A stretch of 53,761 nucleotides of DNA, taken from contig JAHEBX010000004.1 in assembly GCA_024642045.1 (NCBI GenBank), positions 1 to 53,761 of the forward strand. Reading direction: 5' to 3'. How positions within the stretch are numbered: position 1 is the stretch's first letter; each line of letters begins with the position of its first letter. Positions 8,675 to 17,555 of the stretch are shown here, one piece after another. This DNA comes from Pseudorhodobacter sp. GTDB lineage: Bacteria > Pseudomonadota > Alphaproteobacteria > Rhodobacterales > Rhodobacteraceae. The position numbers and the translations under genes are program-made. Under the pieces are notes generated by a model. That model was not told the DNA's origin. It saw only the letters and a program-made list of their open reading frames with translations, and did not search any database.

Positions 8675-9463
8675 CTAGAGGTTTTCCTGCTGCGGCATCC
8701 CAAGCACATGATAGCCACTATCAACGTGGATGATCTCGCCAGATGTGCACTTGCCATAGTCCGAGCAAAGGTAGACGGCGGTGCCACCAATCGCCTCGAG
8801 CGTGGCGTTCGAGCGCATCGGCGCGTTGGCCTCGGTATGGCGGAAGGTGGCGCGGGCGCCGCCGATGGCCGCCCCCGCAAGGGTCTTCATCGGGCCGGGC
8901 GAGATGGCGTTGACGCGGATCTGCTGCGGGCCAAGATCGTTCGCCAGATAGCGGGTGGCGGATTCCAGCGCCGCTTTGGCGACGCCCATGACGTTATAAT
9001 TGGGGGTCACGCGGTTTGATCCGCCATAGGTCAGGGTGATCAGCGCGCCACCCTCGGGCATCATCTCGGCGGCGCGGCGCGACACGTCGATGAAGCTGAA
9101 ACAGGAAATCGACAGGGAATTCGAGAAATTCCCGCGCGAGGTGTTGATAAAGCGGCCCGTCAGCTCGTTCTTGTCGGAAAAGGCGATGGCGTGGATCAGA
9201 AAATCCATCGTGCCCCAGCGGTCTTTCAACGTGGAAAAGCAGGTGTCGAGGCTGGCATCGTCGGTGACATCGACATCGACCATCAGATCGCTGCCGACGG
9301 TGGCCGCAAGCGGGGCCAAGCGTTTGCCAAAGGCGTCGCCCTGATAGGAAAACGCAAGCTCGGCCCCTTCGGCGGCCAAGGCCTGCGCTATGCCCCAAGC
9401 GATGGAGCGTTCATTCGCCACACCCATGACAAGCCCGCGCTTGCCCTTCATCAGATCGGCCAT
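8675..9463 (-). CDS. fabI: Enoyl-[acyl-carrier-protein] reductase (NADH)
   Basis: FabI carries out the last reduction of each cycle of type II fatty acid synthesis. The 262-residue SDR protein has the FabI N-terminus GLVMGVANERSIAWGIA for NADH binding, the active-site Tyr-x6-Lys in NYNVMGVAKAA, and NAISPGPMKTLAG near the C-terminus. The length equals that of known FabI. It follows fabB by 21 bp in the fabA-fabB-fabI operon. Confidence 0.97.
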   Translation of the reverse strand: MADLMKGKRGLVMGVANERSIAWGIAQALAAEGAELAFSYQGDAFGKRLAPLAATVGSDLMVDVDVTDDASLDTCFSTLKDRWGTMDFLIHAIAFSDKNELTGRFINTSRGNFSNSLSISCFSFIDVSRRAAEMMPEGGALITLTYGGSNRVTPNYNVMGVAKAALESATRYLANDLGPQQIRVNAISPGPMKTLAGAAIGGARATFRHTEANAPMRSNATLEAIGGTAVYLCSDYGKCTSGEIIHVDSGYHVLGMPQQENL

Positions 9464-9484
9464 ACTGGCACTCCTTTGTGGCGG

Positions 9485-10714
9485 TTATGCCAGATATTTA
9501 CTCATCAACAGGGTGGCATTGGTGCCGCCGAAGCCGAAGGAGTTGGATAGGACCGAGTCAAGTTCCACGCCTTCGCGCAGGGTCGTGACGATTTCAGAGG
9601 CGTCGAGCGCGGGGTCTAACGTTTCGACGTTGGCAGAGGCCGCGATGAAATTGCCCTGCATCATCAAGAGGCTATAGATCGCCTCATGCACGCCCGTGGC
9701 CCCAAGCGAGTGGCCGGTGAGCGATTTGGTCGAGGCGACGGGCGGCGTCGAGCCACGGCCAAAGACGCGGCGAATGGCCTCCATCTCGGTGACATCGCCA
9801 ACCACGGTCGAGGTGCCGTGGCTGTTGATATAGTCGATGGAGCGGCCTTTGGGCAGGGTGGCCACGGCCAAGCGCATCGAGCGTTCACCGCCCTCACCCG
9901 AGGGGGCGACCATGTCGTAGCCGTCAGAGGTGGCGCCATAGCCGGTAACTTCGCCGTAGATTTTGGCACCGCGCGCAAGGGCGTGCGACAGTTCTTCCAA
10001 CACCACAACACCGCCACCACCGGCGATGACAAAGCCGTCGCGGTTGGCGTCATAGGCGCGCGAGGCCGTGGTCGGCGCGTCGTTGTATTTCGAGGACATC
10101 GCGCCCATCGCGTCAAACAGGCACGACAGCGTCCAGTCGAGTTCCTCGCCCCCGCCGGCAAAGACGATGTCCTGCTTGCCCATCTGAATGAGTTCGGTGC
10201 CGTTGCCGATGCAATGGGCGCTGGTCGAGCAGGCCGAGGTGATCGAATAGTTCACGCCCTTGATTTTAAACGGCGTGGCAAGGCAGGCCGAGTTGGTCGA
10301 GGACATGCAGCGGGTGACCATGAAGGGGCCCATTTTCTTGGGCGCGCCTTTGTTGATCACGGCGTCGAAGGCCTGGAAAAAGTTCGAGGTCGAGGGGCCG
10401 CCCGAGCCCATGATCAGGCCAGAGCGGTCGTTGGAGACCTCGGATTCAGTCAGGCCGGAGTCGGCGATGGCCTGCTGCATCGCAAGGAAGTTATAGGCGG
10501 CACCCGGCCCCATGAAGCGCATGTCGCGCTTGTCGATATGGGCGGCAAGGTCGATCTGCGGCATGCCGTGGACCTGGCTGCGAAAGCCGTGTTCGGCGTA
10601 TTCGGGCGCAAAGACGATGCCGGATGTGCCGGCGCGCAGGGATGCTTCAACCTCGGCTGCGTTGTTGCCGATGGAGGATACGATGCCGATACCGGTGATG
10701 ACGACGCGACGCAT
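9485..10714 (-). CDS. fabB: 3-oxoacyl-ACP synthase I
   Basis: FabB elongates unsaturated acyl-ACPs made by FabA and so sets the amount of cis-vaccenate in the membrane. The 409-residue product starts [19 protein letters not shown] and has the catalytic Cys in [11 protein letters not shown], His in [11 protein letters not shown], Lys in STKSLTGHS and His in [10 protein letters not shown]. The start is the ATG at 10714, which lies directly before the conserved N-terminus and gives the usual length. Pairing with fabA supports FabB over FabF. Confidence 0.96.
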   Translation of the reverse strand: MRRVVITGIGIVSSIGNNAAEVEASLRAGTSGIVFAPEYAEHGFRSQVHGMPQIDLAAHIDKRDMRFMGPGAAYNFLAMQQAIADSGLTESEVSNDRSGLIMGSGGPSTSNFFQAFDAVINKGAPKKMGPFMVTRCMSSTNSACLATPFKIKGVNYSITSACSTSAHCIGNGTELIQMGKQDIVFAGGGEELDWTLSCLFDAMGAMSSKYNDAPTTASRAYDANRDGFVIAGGGGVVVLEELSHALARGAKIYGEVTGYGATSDGYDMVAPSGEGGERSMRLAVATLPKGRSIDYINSHGTSTVVGDVTEMEAIRRVFGRGSTPPVASTKSLTGHSLGATGVHEAIYSLLMMQGNFIAASANVETLDPALDASEIVTTLREGVELDSVLSNSFGFGGTNATLLMSKYLA

Positions 10715-10745
10715 GGCGGTCTCCTTTTGGACTGGGCTGGGCCGG

Positions 10746-11255
10746 TTAGCTTTCCGACAGCGCAACTTTCATATCTTTGACAATATAGATAACTTCGCCG
10801 TCGGCTTCTACAATACCATCGGCCACGCCCATGGTCAGGCGGCGGGTTTGCAGAGCCTTGGTGAAATTGATCCGGTAGGTCAGCATCTTGCGATCAGGGC
10901 GCACCATGCCGGTGAGTTTGACCTCGCCCACACCAAGCGCATAACCGCGACCCTGCCAGCCGCGCCAGCCAAGGTTGAAGCCGGTCAGCTGCCAAAGGCC
11001 ATCGAGGCCAAGGCAGCCGGGCATGATCGGGTTGCCGGGAAAGTGACATTCAAAGAACCAAAGGTCGGGATGGATGTCGAATTCTGCAACCACATGGCCT
11101 TTGCCATGTTCGCCGCCGTCGCCCGAAATTTCGGTAATGCGGTCCATCATCAGCATCGGCGGTGCGGGAAGCTGCGCGTTGCCGGGGCCAAAAAGCTCGC
11201 CACGGGCGCATTTCAGAAGATCTTCTTTGCCGAAAGATGTTGGAAAACCGCTCAT
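10746..11255 (-). CDS. fabA: 3-hydroxydecanoyl-ACP dehydratase/isomerase
   Basis: FabA dehydrates 3-hydroxydecanoyl-ACP and isomerises the product to the cis-3 alkene, starting the anaerobic route to unsaturated fatty acids. The 169 residues include the active-site His in [11 protein letters not shown] and Asp in [11 protein letters not shown] of the hot-dog fold. The start is the ATG of [17 protein letters not shown], which fits the roughly 170-residue family. It is the first gene of a fabA-fabB-fabI operon and is divergent from the MFS gene, with 74 bp between the starts. Confidence 0.97.
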   Translation of the reverse strand: MSGFPTSFGKEDLLKCARGELFGPGNAQLPAPPMLMMDRITEISGDGGEHGKGHVVAEFDIHPDLWFFECHFPGNPIMPGCLGLDGLWQLTGFNLGWRGWQGRGYALGVGEVKLTGMVRPDRKMLTYRINFTKALQTRRLTMGVADGIVEADGEVIYIVKDMKVALSES

Positions 11256-11329
11256 GCCGTAATGCTCTCCTCGAAGCGTGTCCTTTTTGAGGGTGTAACA
11301 CTTGGGGCGAAGGGGAAGCAAGGTGGGCA

Positions 11330-12634
11330 TTGACGCGCGCGCGCCATCTGACAGGGTGCGCGCATCGTCGGGCGGGGGTGGTGGTGTTTCTGAGGTTCAT
11401 GATATCGGGCGGGCTGGCCAATTTGGCCGATGGGATCGCCACGCTGGCCTGGGTCTGGGTGGCGACCTTTTTGACTCGGGATGCGGGGTTGATTGCGCTG
11501 GTGCCGGTGGCGCTGCGGCTGCCGTGGGCGATTTTCGCCATTCCTGCGGGGCTGGTGGCGGACCGGGTGGATCGGCGGCGGCTGGTGGTGGCGATGGACG
11601 GGCTGCGGGCGGTGGCCTTTGTCACGGCGGCCAGCGCGCTGTGGTTGGCAGGTGATCTGCCTGCGCCGCCTGCGACGGGGGTCGTCTCGGTGCCCCTGTT
11701 TGCGGCGCTGTGTCTATCGGCGCTGGCGGTGGGCATCGCCGAGGTGTTTCGTGACAATGCCGCCCAGACGCTGCTGCCCGCTTTGGTGCCCGACGCGGGG
11801 CTGGAGCGGGCAAATGCGCGACTGTGGACGGTGGAGGCGGTGACCAATCAGATGATGGGCCCGGCCCTTGGGGCGTTCTTGTTGGGGGTGGCTTTGGGGT
11901 TGCCGTTTGCGGTCAATGCCGTGGCCTATGCGCTGGCGGCGGTGCTGATGGCGCGGCTGCAGGGGAACTTTCGGCCCGCCCAAATTGAAAAGCAGTCGCT
12001 GCGGGCGGGCTTGGCGCAGGCGTTGGGGTTCTTGCGCGGCAAGCCGTTGTTGATGCTGCTGGCGGCGATTACCGGATTCTGGAACATGTTCTTTGCCGTG
12101 ATGGCTTTTGCCTTGGTGCTGCATGCGCAGGAAAATCTGGGGCTGAACGCGCAGCATTACGGCTTTGTGCTGATGGGGATGGCGGCAGGTGGCGCGGTGG
12201 CGGGGCTGGTGGGCGACCGGATCATCGCGCGGTTGGGGGCGGGCTGGGTGATGGGGTCGGCGCTGTTTTTGTCGGCTGTGATGATGCTGGGATTTCCGCT
12301 GATGCAGAGCGGATGGGGGTTGGCGGGATGCTTTTTCGTCTTTGAACTGTCTGGAATCACCTGGAACATCGTCTCGGTCAGCCTGCGGCAGCGGATGGTG
12401 CCGGACGGATTGCGCGGGCGGGTGAACAGCCTGTATCGGCTGCTGGCTTGGGGGATGATCCCTTTGGGCACGGGGCTGGCGGGACTGATAATCGGCTGGG
12501 CCGAGCCGGGTTTGGGGCGCAGCGTGGCGCTGACCGTGCCGCTGTGGGTCGCGGGGGCTGGGCAGATGCTGGTCTGCCTGCTGGTGCTGCGGCCTTTGGC
12601 GCGGCGACTGGGTGCGATGCAGATTAGCGTTTGA
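11330..12634 (+). CDS. MFS transporter, EntS-like
   Basis: This is a 12-helix major facilitator protein of about 434 residues. The loop motif [17 protein letters not shown] between helices 2 and 3 and the cytoplasmic linker before [20 protein letters not shown] resemble the MFS_3 group that includes the enterobactin exporter EntS. The TTG at 11330, with AAGG ten bases before it, is taken as start; GTG codons at 11378-11384 are alternatives. It lies 31 bp upstream of irr, so a link with iron or siderophore export is possible but is only inferred from position. Confidence 0.82.
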   Translation: MTRARHLTGCAHRRAGVVVFLRFMISGGLANLADGIATLAWVWVATFLTRDAGLIALVPVALRLPWAIFAIPAGLVADRVDRRRLVVAMDGLRAVAFVTAASALWLAGDLPAPPATGVVSVPLFAALCLSALAVGIAEVFRDNAAQTLLPALVPDAGLERANARLWTVEAVTNQMMGPALGAFLLGVALGLPFAVNAVAYALAAVLMARLQGNFRPAQIEKQSLRAGLAQALGFLRGKPLLMLLAAITGFWNMFFAVMAFALVLHAQENLGLNAQHYGFVLMGMAAGGAVAGLVGDRIIARLGAGWVMGSALFLSAVMMLGFPLMQSGWGLAGCFFVFELSGITWNIVSVSLRQRMVPDGLRGRVNSLYRLLAWGMIPLGTGLAGLIIGWAEPGLGRSVALTVPLWVAGAGQMLVCLLVLRPLARRLGAMQISV

Positions 12635-12660
12635 TCTGTCGGGCCATAAGGTTTTATAAA
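12631..12660 (+). promoter_or_regulatory. Candidate promoter of irr, leaderless
   Basis: TTGATC (12631-12636) and TATAAA (12655-12660) are spaced by 18 bp. The irr ATG begins at 12666, close to the expected transcription start, so the mRNA may have no leader. The block TATAAAGGCGC-ATGGAC is nearly repeated at the ileS leader peptide (TATAAGGCGCGA-ATGGAC). Confidence 0.45.
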
Positions 12661-12665
12661 GGCGC

Positions 12666-13100
12666 ATGGACTTGCACAGCAGCAAAATGACCGGGGCCGC
12701 ACGCGGCACAGATTGGCTGGCAGCGGGGGGTTTGCGCCCAACGCGGCAGCGGCTTGCTTTGGCAGGTCTGTTGGTGGGCGACGGGATGAACCGTCATGTC
12801 ACCGCAGAAAGCCTGTATGCAGCCGCTGGGGATGCGGGCGAAAAGGTGAGCCTTGCCACGGTTTACAACACGCTGCGCGCCTTTTGCGCGGCGGGACTGC
12901 TGAACGAGGTCGTGGTGGACGGCTCGCGCAGCTATTTCGACACGCGCATGGATGATCACCCGCATTTCTATTGGGAAGACACCAACGAGCTGACCGATGC
13001 GCCCGCCGAGGATCTGGTGATCGCAGGGTTGCCCGATGCGCCCGAGGGCATGACGGTGTCACGCGTCGATGTGGTGATCCGGCTGCGCCGCGCTGAGTAG
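12666..13100 (+). CDS. irr: Iron response regulator Irr (Fur family)
   Basis: Irr is the haem-responsive Fur-family repressor/activator that sets iron and haem gene expression in Alphaproteobacteria. The 144-residue product has the winged-helix region LRPTRQRLALAGLL to VSLATVYNTLRAFCAAGLL and the family motif DDHPHFYWEDTNELTDAP, the region that contacts metal or haem in Irr. It lacks an N-terminal Cys-Pro haem regulatory motif, as is usual in Rhodobacteraceae. It lies near fabA. A promoter very close to its ATG suggests a leaderless transcript. Confidence 0.93.
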   Translation: MDLHSSKMTGAARGTDWLAAGGLRPTRQRLALAGLLVGDGMNRHVTAESLYAAAGDAGEKVSLATVYNTLRAFCAAGLLNEVVVDGSRSYFDTRMDDHPHFYWEDTNELTDAPAEDLVIAGLPDAPEGMTVSRVDVVIRLRRAE

Positions 13101-13166
13101 CGGCTGCGAGACGGGCTGCGTTTTATTCACTGTTTTGCACACTGGTGTCGCGGCGTATCAACGGGT

Positions 13167-13198
13167 GCGCGCGACCTGCAAGGGATCAGGCCGCGCGC
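13167..13198. repeat. GC-rich hairpin between irr and the fasciclin gene
   Basis: A seven-base stem (GCGCGCG, 13167-13173, with its partner at 13192-13198), one mismatch and a further four pairs (CCTG with CAGG) close an eight-base loop. It sits between two converging genes and may end transcription of either, but there is no T-run, so it is not a textbook terminator. Confidence 0.4.
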
Positions 13199-13233
13199 GG
13201 GAGAACAGGGTAACTCGTTAAAAAAGCAATGGT

Positions 13234-13785
13234 TTACTTGGGCAGCAAGACCTTGTTGACGACTTGAATTACGCCGTTGGACTGCATCACGTCCGAGATG
13301 GTGACCATGCCCGCCTTGCCGGATTCGTCATAGATATAAAGCTTGTTGCCGCGTGGTTTGGCCGAGAGGTGATCGCCCGACAGCGTGGTCATGTTGAAAT
13401 AGCCGTCCTTGGAGGCGCGGGCCTTTTTCGCCATATAGGCCGTGGAATAGTTGCCAGCGACGACATGGGCGGTGAGGATCTTGGTCAGCATCGCCTTGTT
13501 TTCCGGCTTGAGCAGGGTTTCGACCGTGCCTGCTGGCAGGGCCGCAAAAGCGTCGTTCACGGGTGCGAACACGGTAAAGGGGCCCGCGCCTTGGAGTGCA
13601 TCCACAAGGCCTGCGGCTTTGACGGCGGCGACGAGGGTGGTGTGGTCTTTCGAGTTTACGGCGTTCTCGACGATGTTCTTGGTTTCGAACATTGCGGCGC
13701 CGCCGACGTCTGGGTTGGCAAAGGCTGCGGTCGTGCCCAGAGCGAGCGCGAGGGCGAGGGCGGTGGATTTTGCAAAGAGGTTCAT
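13234..13785 (-). CDS. Secreted fasciclin (FAS1) domain protein
   Basis: This 183-residue protein has a Sec signal peptide (MNLFAKSTALALALALGTTAAFA) and one FAS1 domain. The domain shows the first conserved block in LQGAGPFTVFAPVNDAFAALP and the second in ILTAHVVAGNYST, ending with SNGVIQVVNKVLLPK. FAS1 proteins act in adhesion or are induced by stress; some in related bacteria respond to singlet oxygen, but I see no clear box for that here. The start was chosen at ATG 13785 behind AGGGAAGG. Confidence 0.93.
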   Translation of the reverse strand: MNLFAKSTALALALALGTTAAFANPDVGGAAMFETKNIVENAVNSKDHTTLVAAVKAAGLVDALQGAGPFTVFAPVNDAFAALPAGTVETLLKPENKAMLTKILTAHVVAGNYSTAYMAKKARASKDGYFNMTTLSGDHLSAKPRGNKLYIYDESGKAGMVTISDVMQSNGVIQVVNKVLLPK

Positions 13786-13883
13786 GGTGTTTCCTTCCCT
13801 GTTGGCCGGACCATTCCGAGCCATCTGATAAGGAAACGGGGTGTGCTGCCGATAAGTTTCAGCCCGCCGATCACAGAAGCGTG

Positions 13884-13913
13884 AAGGCCGCCATGCGTTG
13901 GCGTGGCGGCCTT
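13884..13913 (-). terminator. Hairpin at the end of the nucleotidase gene
   Basis: A perfect ten-base stem AAGGCCGCCA/TGGCGGCCTT encloses a ten-base loop just downstream of the stop at 13920 on the reverse strand. A long T-run is lacking, so termination is likely but not certain. Confidence 0.55.
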
Positions 13914-13919
13914 GAGGGG

Positions 13920-15437
13920 TTACTTGCCCAGCACTTTGATGCGGCCTTCGACGGCAGGTTTGACTGTGCCCATCTTTTCAACATAGGCCATCACATCATT
14001 TGCCACCAAATGCCCGCCCAGTGACGGGTCCAGCTTGCCGCCGCCAAGGGCGCCGTAGCCGTCGCCGCCGCCAAGGATGTAGTCGTTGACGGCCACCTTA
14101 TAAATCGCGTCAGGGTTCAGGGCAGAGCCGCCGACGATCACCTCGGACACGCGGTTGCCCGCAGGAGCGGTTGGGTCATAGACAAAGGTCAGGCCAGAGA
14201 CCTGCGCAAAGCGGCCCGCGCCCTTTTCCACTTGGCTCACCGCATTTTCCAAGGCGCCCAGAACCTGGCTGCCCGGAAGTTCGGTGACTTGGGTGGTATT
14301 GCCAAAGGGCAGCTCGCTGAGGATGTCGCGGCGCGTCAGTTTTGTGCCTGCGTCATAGGTGCGGTCAGCGCGAATACCGCCGCCGTTCATGATGGCGATA
14401 TCCGCCCCCGTTTCAGCGCGCATCGCATCGGCGATCAGGTTGCCCATGCTGCTTTCTTCGGCGCGCACCACGTTGCGGCGGCTGTCGAGCGCGGTTTCCG
14501 TGGTGCCGATCTCGACGTTAAGGGTCTTGTCCAGCCCGGCTTCCAAGCTGTCGGCAAGCGCCTTGGTTTCTGGATCAGGTGTGACCGAGGCGGTGTCGAT
14601 AAAGCGGAAATTCGGCGTCCATTTGATCGTGCGCTTGCCGTCTTTTTCACCAATATCCACCATCAGATCGACCGGCGAGAGGAATTCGCCGTCGATCGAG
14701 GTTTCGACATAGGCGGTGACGCCATCGTAGGCCGTGGCGTAAGAGTGGTCATCGCCCGACAGGATCACATCGAACGCATGGCTTTTGATCAACGCACGGT
14801 CGTTTGTCATATCGGTCTGCACCACGCCGACAACCAGATCTGCGCCATCTTCACGCGCCTTTTTTGCCGCCGCAATGGCAGTATCCACCGTGGGCAAGAA
14901 TTTCAGCGAGCCGGTCGAGGCGACCTCGGGCGAGGTGTCCTGACCCGCTGGGATCAGCGCGATCTTGAGGCCCGCGATCTCTTTGACCATCACGCCGCCC
15001 AAGCCTTCAACCGGGCTGCCGTCCGCGTTTGTGATATTGACCGCCGCCCATGGATATTTCGAGACTTTGACCTTTTCGATGAAATTCTCGGGGCCAAAGT
15101 CGAATTCATGGTTGCCAGGCACGGCAAGATCGAAGGGGACAATGTTGGTCAGATCAATGGTGTTCTGGCCCTTGTCAAAGCCCGAAATCAGCGAAGGCGA
15201 GAGCATGTCGCCGTCAAAGACATAAAGCGTGTTGGGATTGGCCGCGCGTTCAGCCCGCGCCACGGCGTTCAAGCGGGCAAAGCCCCCACGCCCTTTGGAT
15301 TCGGTAAAGTTGTAGACATCGCCGACGCCCAAAAGGGTCAGCTTGACGCTTTCCGCAAGCACGGGGGCGCTCAGTAGGGGCAGCGCCGCGACGGCACCCA
15401 ACAGAGTGCTGCGTAGAGTCAAGGAAAGATGGGCCAT
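13920..15437 (-). CDS. 5'-nucleotidase/metallophosphatase family protein, secreted
   Basis: This 505-residue periplasmic protein has a signal peptide ending in APVLA, a calcineurin-like metallophosphoesterase domain (about 31-280) and a 5'-nucleotidase C-terminal domain (about 310-500, with NGGGIRADRTYDAGTKLTRRD and GGGDGYGALGG). Metal motifs are FDGD (75-77) and GNHEFD (109-113). The first motif, normally D-x-H, reads GDVY (D40, Y42), and the usual GHxH reads SGDDH, so two metal ligands are substituted. It probably still hydrolyses phosphate esters, but the substrate is open. A direct repeat like a Pho box lies at 15463-15484. Confidence 0.88.
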   Translation of the reverse strand: MAHLSLTLRSTLLGAVAALPLLSAPVLAESVKLTLLGVGDVYNFTESKGRGGFARLNAVARAERAANPNTLYVFDGDMLSPSLISGFDKGQNTIDLTNIVPFDLAVPGNHEFDFGPENFIEKVKVSKYPWAAVNITNADGSPVEGLGGVMVKEIAGLKIALIPAGQDTSPEVASTGSLKFLPTVDTAIAAAKKAREDGADLVVGVVQTDMTNDRALIKSHAFDVILSGDDHSYATAYDGVTAYVETSIDGEFLSPVDLMVDIGEKDGKRTIKWTPNFRFIDTASVTPDPETKALADSLEAGLDKTLNVEIGTTETALDSRRNVVRAEESSMGNLIADAMRAETGADIAIMNGGGIRADRTYDAGTKLTRRDILSELPFGNTTQVTELPGSQVLGALENAVSQVEKGAGRFAQVSGLTFVYDPTAPAGNRVSEVIVGGSALNPDAIYKVAVNDYILGGGDGYGALGGGKLDPSLGGHLVANDVMAYVEKMGTVKPAVEGRIKVLGK

Positions 15438-15462
15438 GGGGGTTCTCCGCGATTAGGGGGTC

Positions 15463-15484
15463 TGTTACCAAGCTGTTACAATGC
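15463..15484 (+). promoter_or_regulatory. Pho-box-like direct repeat
   Basis: CTGTTAC at 15463-15469 is repeated exactly at 15474-15480, an 11-bp period like that of PhoB half-sites (consensus CTGTCAT). It is 26 bp before the start of the nucleotidase gene, a plausible Pho target. It is oriented away from that gene, towards DUF952-pyrD, which weakens the case. Confidence 0.35.
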
Positions 15485-15590
15485 GGCGATCTGATCAGCC
15501 TGTCAAAGCCGCAGTCGCTTCAGCCTAGCGGATGCGCATAACAGTGCTATGACGCTTGACCAAAACGGCGTCGCAGGGCATGACGCGCAG

Positions 15591-15929
15591 ATGCTGATTT
15601 ACAAGATCTTCCGCCGCCCCGAATGGGATGCGTTCTTCGCCGCAGGCCAGACCGCCGGGGCTCCTGTTGACCTGAGCGATGGCTACATCCACTTTTCGGC
15701 CGCCCCGCAGTTGGCCGAGACAGCCGCGAAGTATTTTGACGGCATCAGCGATCTGGTGCTGGTGGCTTGCGATGCCTACAGACTGGGCGAGGCGCTCAAA
15801 TGGGAGCCATCGCGCGGCGGGGCGCTGTTTCCGCATCTCTATCGCCATCTGACGCTTGCCGATGTCGTTTGGGACAAGTCCCTGCCGTTGGGAGCCTCGG
15901 GCCATATCTTTCCCGAGGGCGTGTTTTGA
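15591..15929 (+). CDS. DUF952 family protein
   Basis: This is a small cytosolic protein of about 112 residues with the DUF952 pattern: [15 protein letters not shown] at the start, [20 protein letters not shown], and a C-terminal [17 protein letters not shown]. The fold is related to ADP-ribosyl-binding proteins, but no activity is established. I start it at the Met of MLIYK; an upstream ATG at 15549 would add 14 residues. Its stop TGA overlaps the TTG start of pyrD. Confidence 0.85.
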   Translation: MLIYKIFRRPEWDAFFAAGQTAGAPVDLSDGYIHFSAAPQLAETAAKYFDGISDLVLVACDAYRLGEALKWEPSRGGALFPHLYRHLTLADVVWDKSLPLGASGHIFPEGVF

Positions 15930-16987
15930 AGCTGGTCGAACGCATGGCGCTGACGGCGCTGCACCAGATGGACCCCGAACGTGCACATGGCCTGTCAATC
16001 AAGGCGCTGGCGGCGGGGCTGGTGCCTTTGTCGGGCGTGGTGACGTCGCAGCGGCTGCAAACCCGGCTGGCGGGATTGGATGTGCCAAATCCGGTTGGTC
16101 TGGCAGCCGGGTTTGACAAGAACGCCGAGGTCGTGGGGCCGCTCTGCCGCGCGGGGTTTGGCTTTGTCGAGGTCGGGGCGGCCACGCCACGCCCACAGCC
16201 GGGCAATCCGCAGCCGCGCCTGTTCCGGCTGCGTGAGGACCGCGCGGTGATCAACCGCTTTGGCTTTAACAATCAGGGCGCCGCGGCGATTGCCCAACGG
16301 CTCGCCGCGCGGCCAAGGGGCGCTGTGCCCGTCGGCATCAATCTGGGCGCCAATAAGGATTCGACCGACCGCGCCGCCGATTTCGCGCAGGTTCTGGCGC
16401 TTTGTGGGCCGTTTGTGGATTTCGCCACGGTGAATGTCAGCTCGCCCAACACCGAAAAGCTGCGCGATCTGCAGGGTCGCGCGGCGCTGACGGCGCTTTT
16501 GGTCGGAGTGATGGAAACCCGCGCGCAACTGGTGCGCCCGATCCCGATCTTTTTGAAAATCGCGCCTGATTTGAGCCATGACGATCTGGCAGAAATCGCC
16601 GAAGTGGCGCGGGCGGCGGGGTTGGCGGGGATTATCGCAACCAACACCACCTTGGACCGCGATGGCCTGCAAAGCGCGCACCGCAACGAGGCAGGCGGGC
16701 TTTCCGGCGCGCCTTTGTTCGAAAAATCGACCCGCGTTCTGGCACAACTGTCCAAGATGACAGACGGAAAACTGACGCTGATCGGCGTGGGGGGCATCAG
16801 CTCTGCCGAGCAGGCCTATGCCAAGATCCTTGCAGGGGCGTCGGCGGTGCAGCTTTATTCGGCGATGGTCTATCAGGGGCTGTCGCTGGCCGCAGATATT
16901 GCGCGCGGGCTTGACCGGATGCTGGAACGCGACGGCCATGCAAGTGTCGCCGAGGCTGTGGGCAAGGGGCGTGACGCATGGCTTTGA
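15926..16987 (+). CDS. pyrD: Dihydroorotate dehydrogenase (quinone), class 2
   Basis: PyrD oxidises dihydroorotate to orotate in pyrimidine synthesis and passes electrons to the quinone pool. The 353-residue product has the amphipathic membrane-associating N-terminus ([20 protein letters not shown]), FMN-site motifs [21 protein letters not shown] and [11 protein letters not shown] (with the class 2 catalytic Ser), LKIAPDL, ATNTT and [15 protein letters not shown]. The TTG at 15926 is chosen as start because it gives the full N-terminal helix and overlaps the preceding stop (TTGA). An ATG at 15944 is the alternative. Confidence 0.95.
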   Translation: MKLVERMALTALHQMDPERAHGLSIKALAAGLVPLSGVVTSQRLQTRLAGLDVPNPVGLAAGFDKNAEVVGPLCRAGFGFVEVGAATPRPQPGNPQPRLFRLREDRAVINRFGFNNQGAAAIAQRLAARPRGAVPVGINLGANKDSTDRAADFAQVLALCGPFVDFATVNVSSPNTEKLRDLQGRAALTALLVGVMETRAQLVRPIPIFLKIAPDLSHDDLAEIAEVARAAGLAGIIATNTTLDRDGLQSAHRNEAGGLSGAPLFEKSTRVLAQLSKMTDGKLTLIGVGGISSAEQAYAKILAGASAVQLYSAMVYQGLSLAADIARGLDRMLERDGHASVAEAVGKGRDAWL

Positions 16988-17424
16988 GCTTTCGCGACGC
17001 CACCCGCGCTGATGTCGCAGGCATCGTCGCAATGCTGGCCGATGACGCGCTGGGCAAGGCGCGCGAAGGAGCCGACCTCGCCCCCTATCTCGCCGCTTTT
17101 GACGCGATCGCCGCCAATCCCGCGCATCAGCTTATCGTGGCGGAACGGGACGGCGCGCTGGTTGCAAGCTGCCAAATCACCATCCTTGCAGGGCTCTCAC
17201 GGCAGGGCGCGCGGCGCGCTTTGGTCGAAGCCGTGCGCGTGCGTGGCGATCTGCGCGGCCAGCGTATCGGTGAGGCACTGATGGCCGAAGCCGAATCCCG
17301 CGCCCGCGCGGCCGGCGCATCCGTGATCCAGCTTACCACCGACAAATCCCGCCAGCGCGCGCATGCCTTCTACGACAGGCTGGGCTATTCCCCCAGCCAT
17401 CTGGGCTATAAAAAGCCGCTCTAG
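16978..17424 (+). CDS. GNAT family N-acetyltransferase
   Basis: This 148-residue protein has the GNAT acetyl-CoA site in [17 protein letters not shown] (motif A, R/Q-x-x-G-x-G/A) and the C-terminal motif B in [21 protein letters not shown]. The acceptor amine is unknown. It overlaps the end of pyrD by ten bases, so the two are co-transcribed with DUF952. A terminator follows at 17483-17505. Confidence 0.93.
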   Translation: MALSFRDATRADVAGIVAMLADDALGKAREGADLAPYLAAFDAIAANPAHQLIVAERDGALVASCQITILAGLSRQGARRALVEAVRVRGDLRGQRIGEALMAEAESRARAAGASVIQLTTDKSRQRAHAFYDRLGYSPSHLGYKKPL

Positions 17425-17426
17425 CG

Positions 17427-17457
17427 CTTTCACATTGGCGAAAATATCCTCGGGGGG
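17427..17457 (+). repeat. Short intergenic repeat, copy A
   Basis: The block contains TTTCACATTGGCGAAAATA followed by TCCTCG and starts two bases after the GNAT stop. It is about 85% identical over 28 bases to a block after ruvB (40124-40157). Its position directly after stop codons suggests a role in 3'-end formation. Confidence 0.55.
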
Positions 17458-17482
17458 TGGGTTTGGCCCTGCCAAACCCTTA

Positions 17483-17505
17483 GGGGGGCCGACAGCCCCC
17501 CTTTT
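17483..17505 (+). terminator. Intrinsic terminator after the GNAT gene
   Basis: A seven-base stem GGGGGGC/GCCCCCC with loop CGACA is followed directly by TTTT. It ends the DUF952-pyrD-GNAT unit and separates it from trpB. Confidence 0.8.
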
Positions 17506-17555
17506 CGCCGCCGCTCAAGGGCGCTACATCTGACCAAAGCATTTGGAGATCAGCG

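Noticed and set aside
11714-12709. 331-codon reverse frame opposite the MFS gene
   Set aside because: It gives a His/Gln/Arg-rich product without motifs and is antisense to a well-formed membrane transporter. It is a codon-bias artefact.
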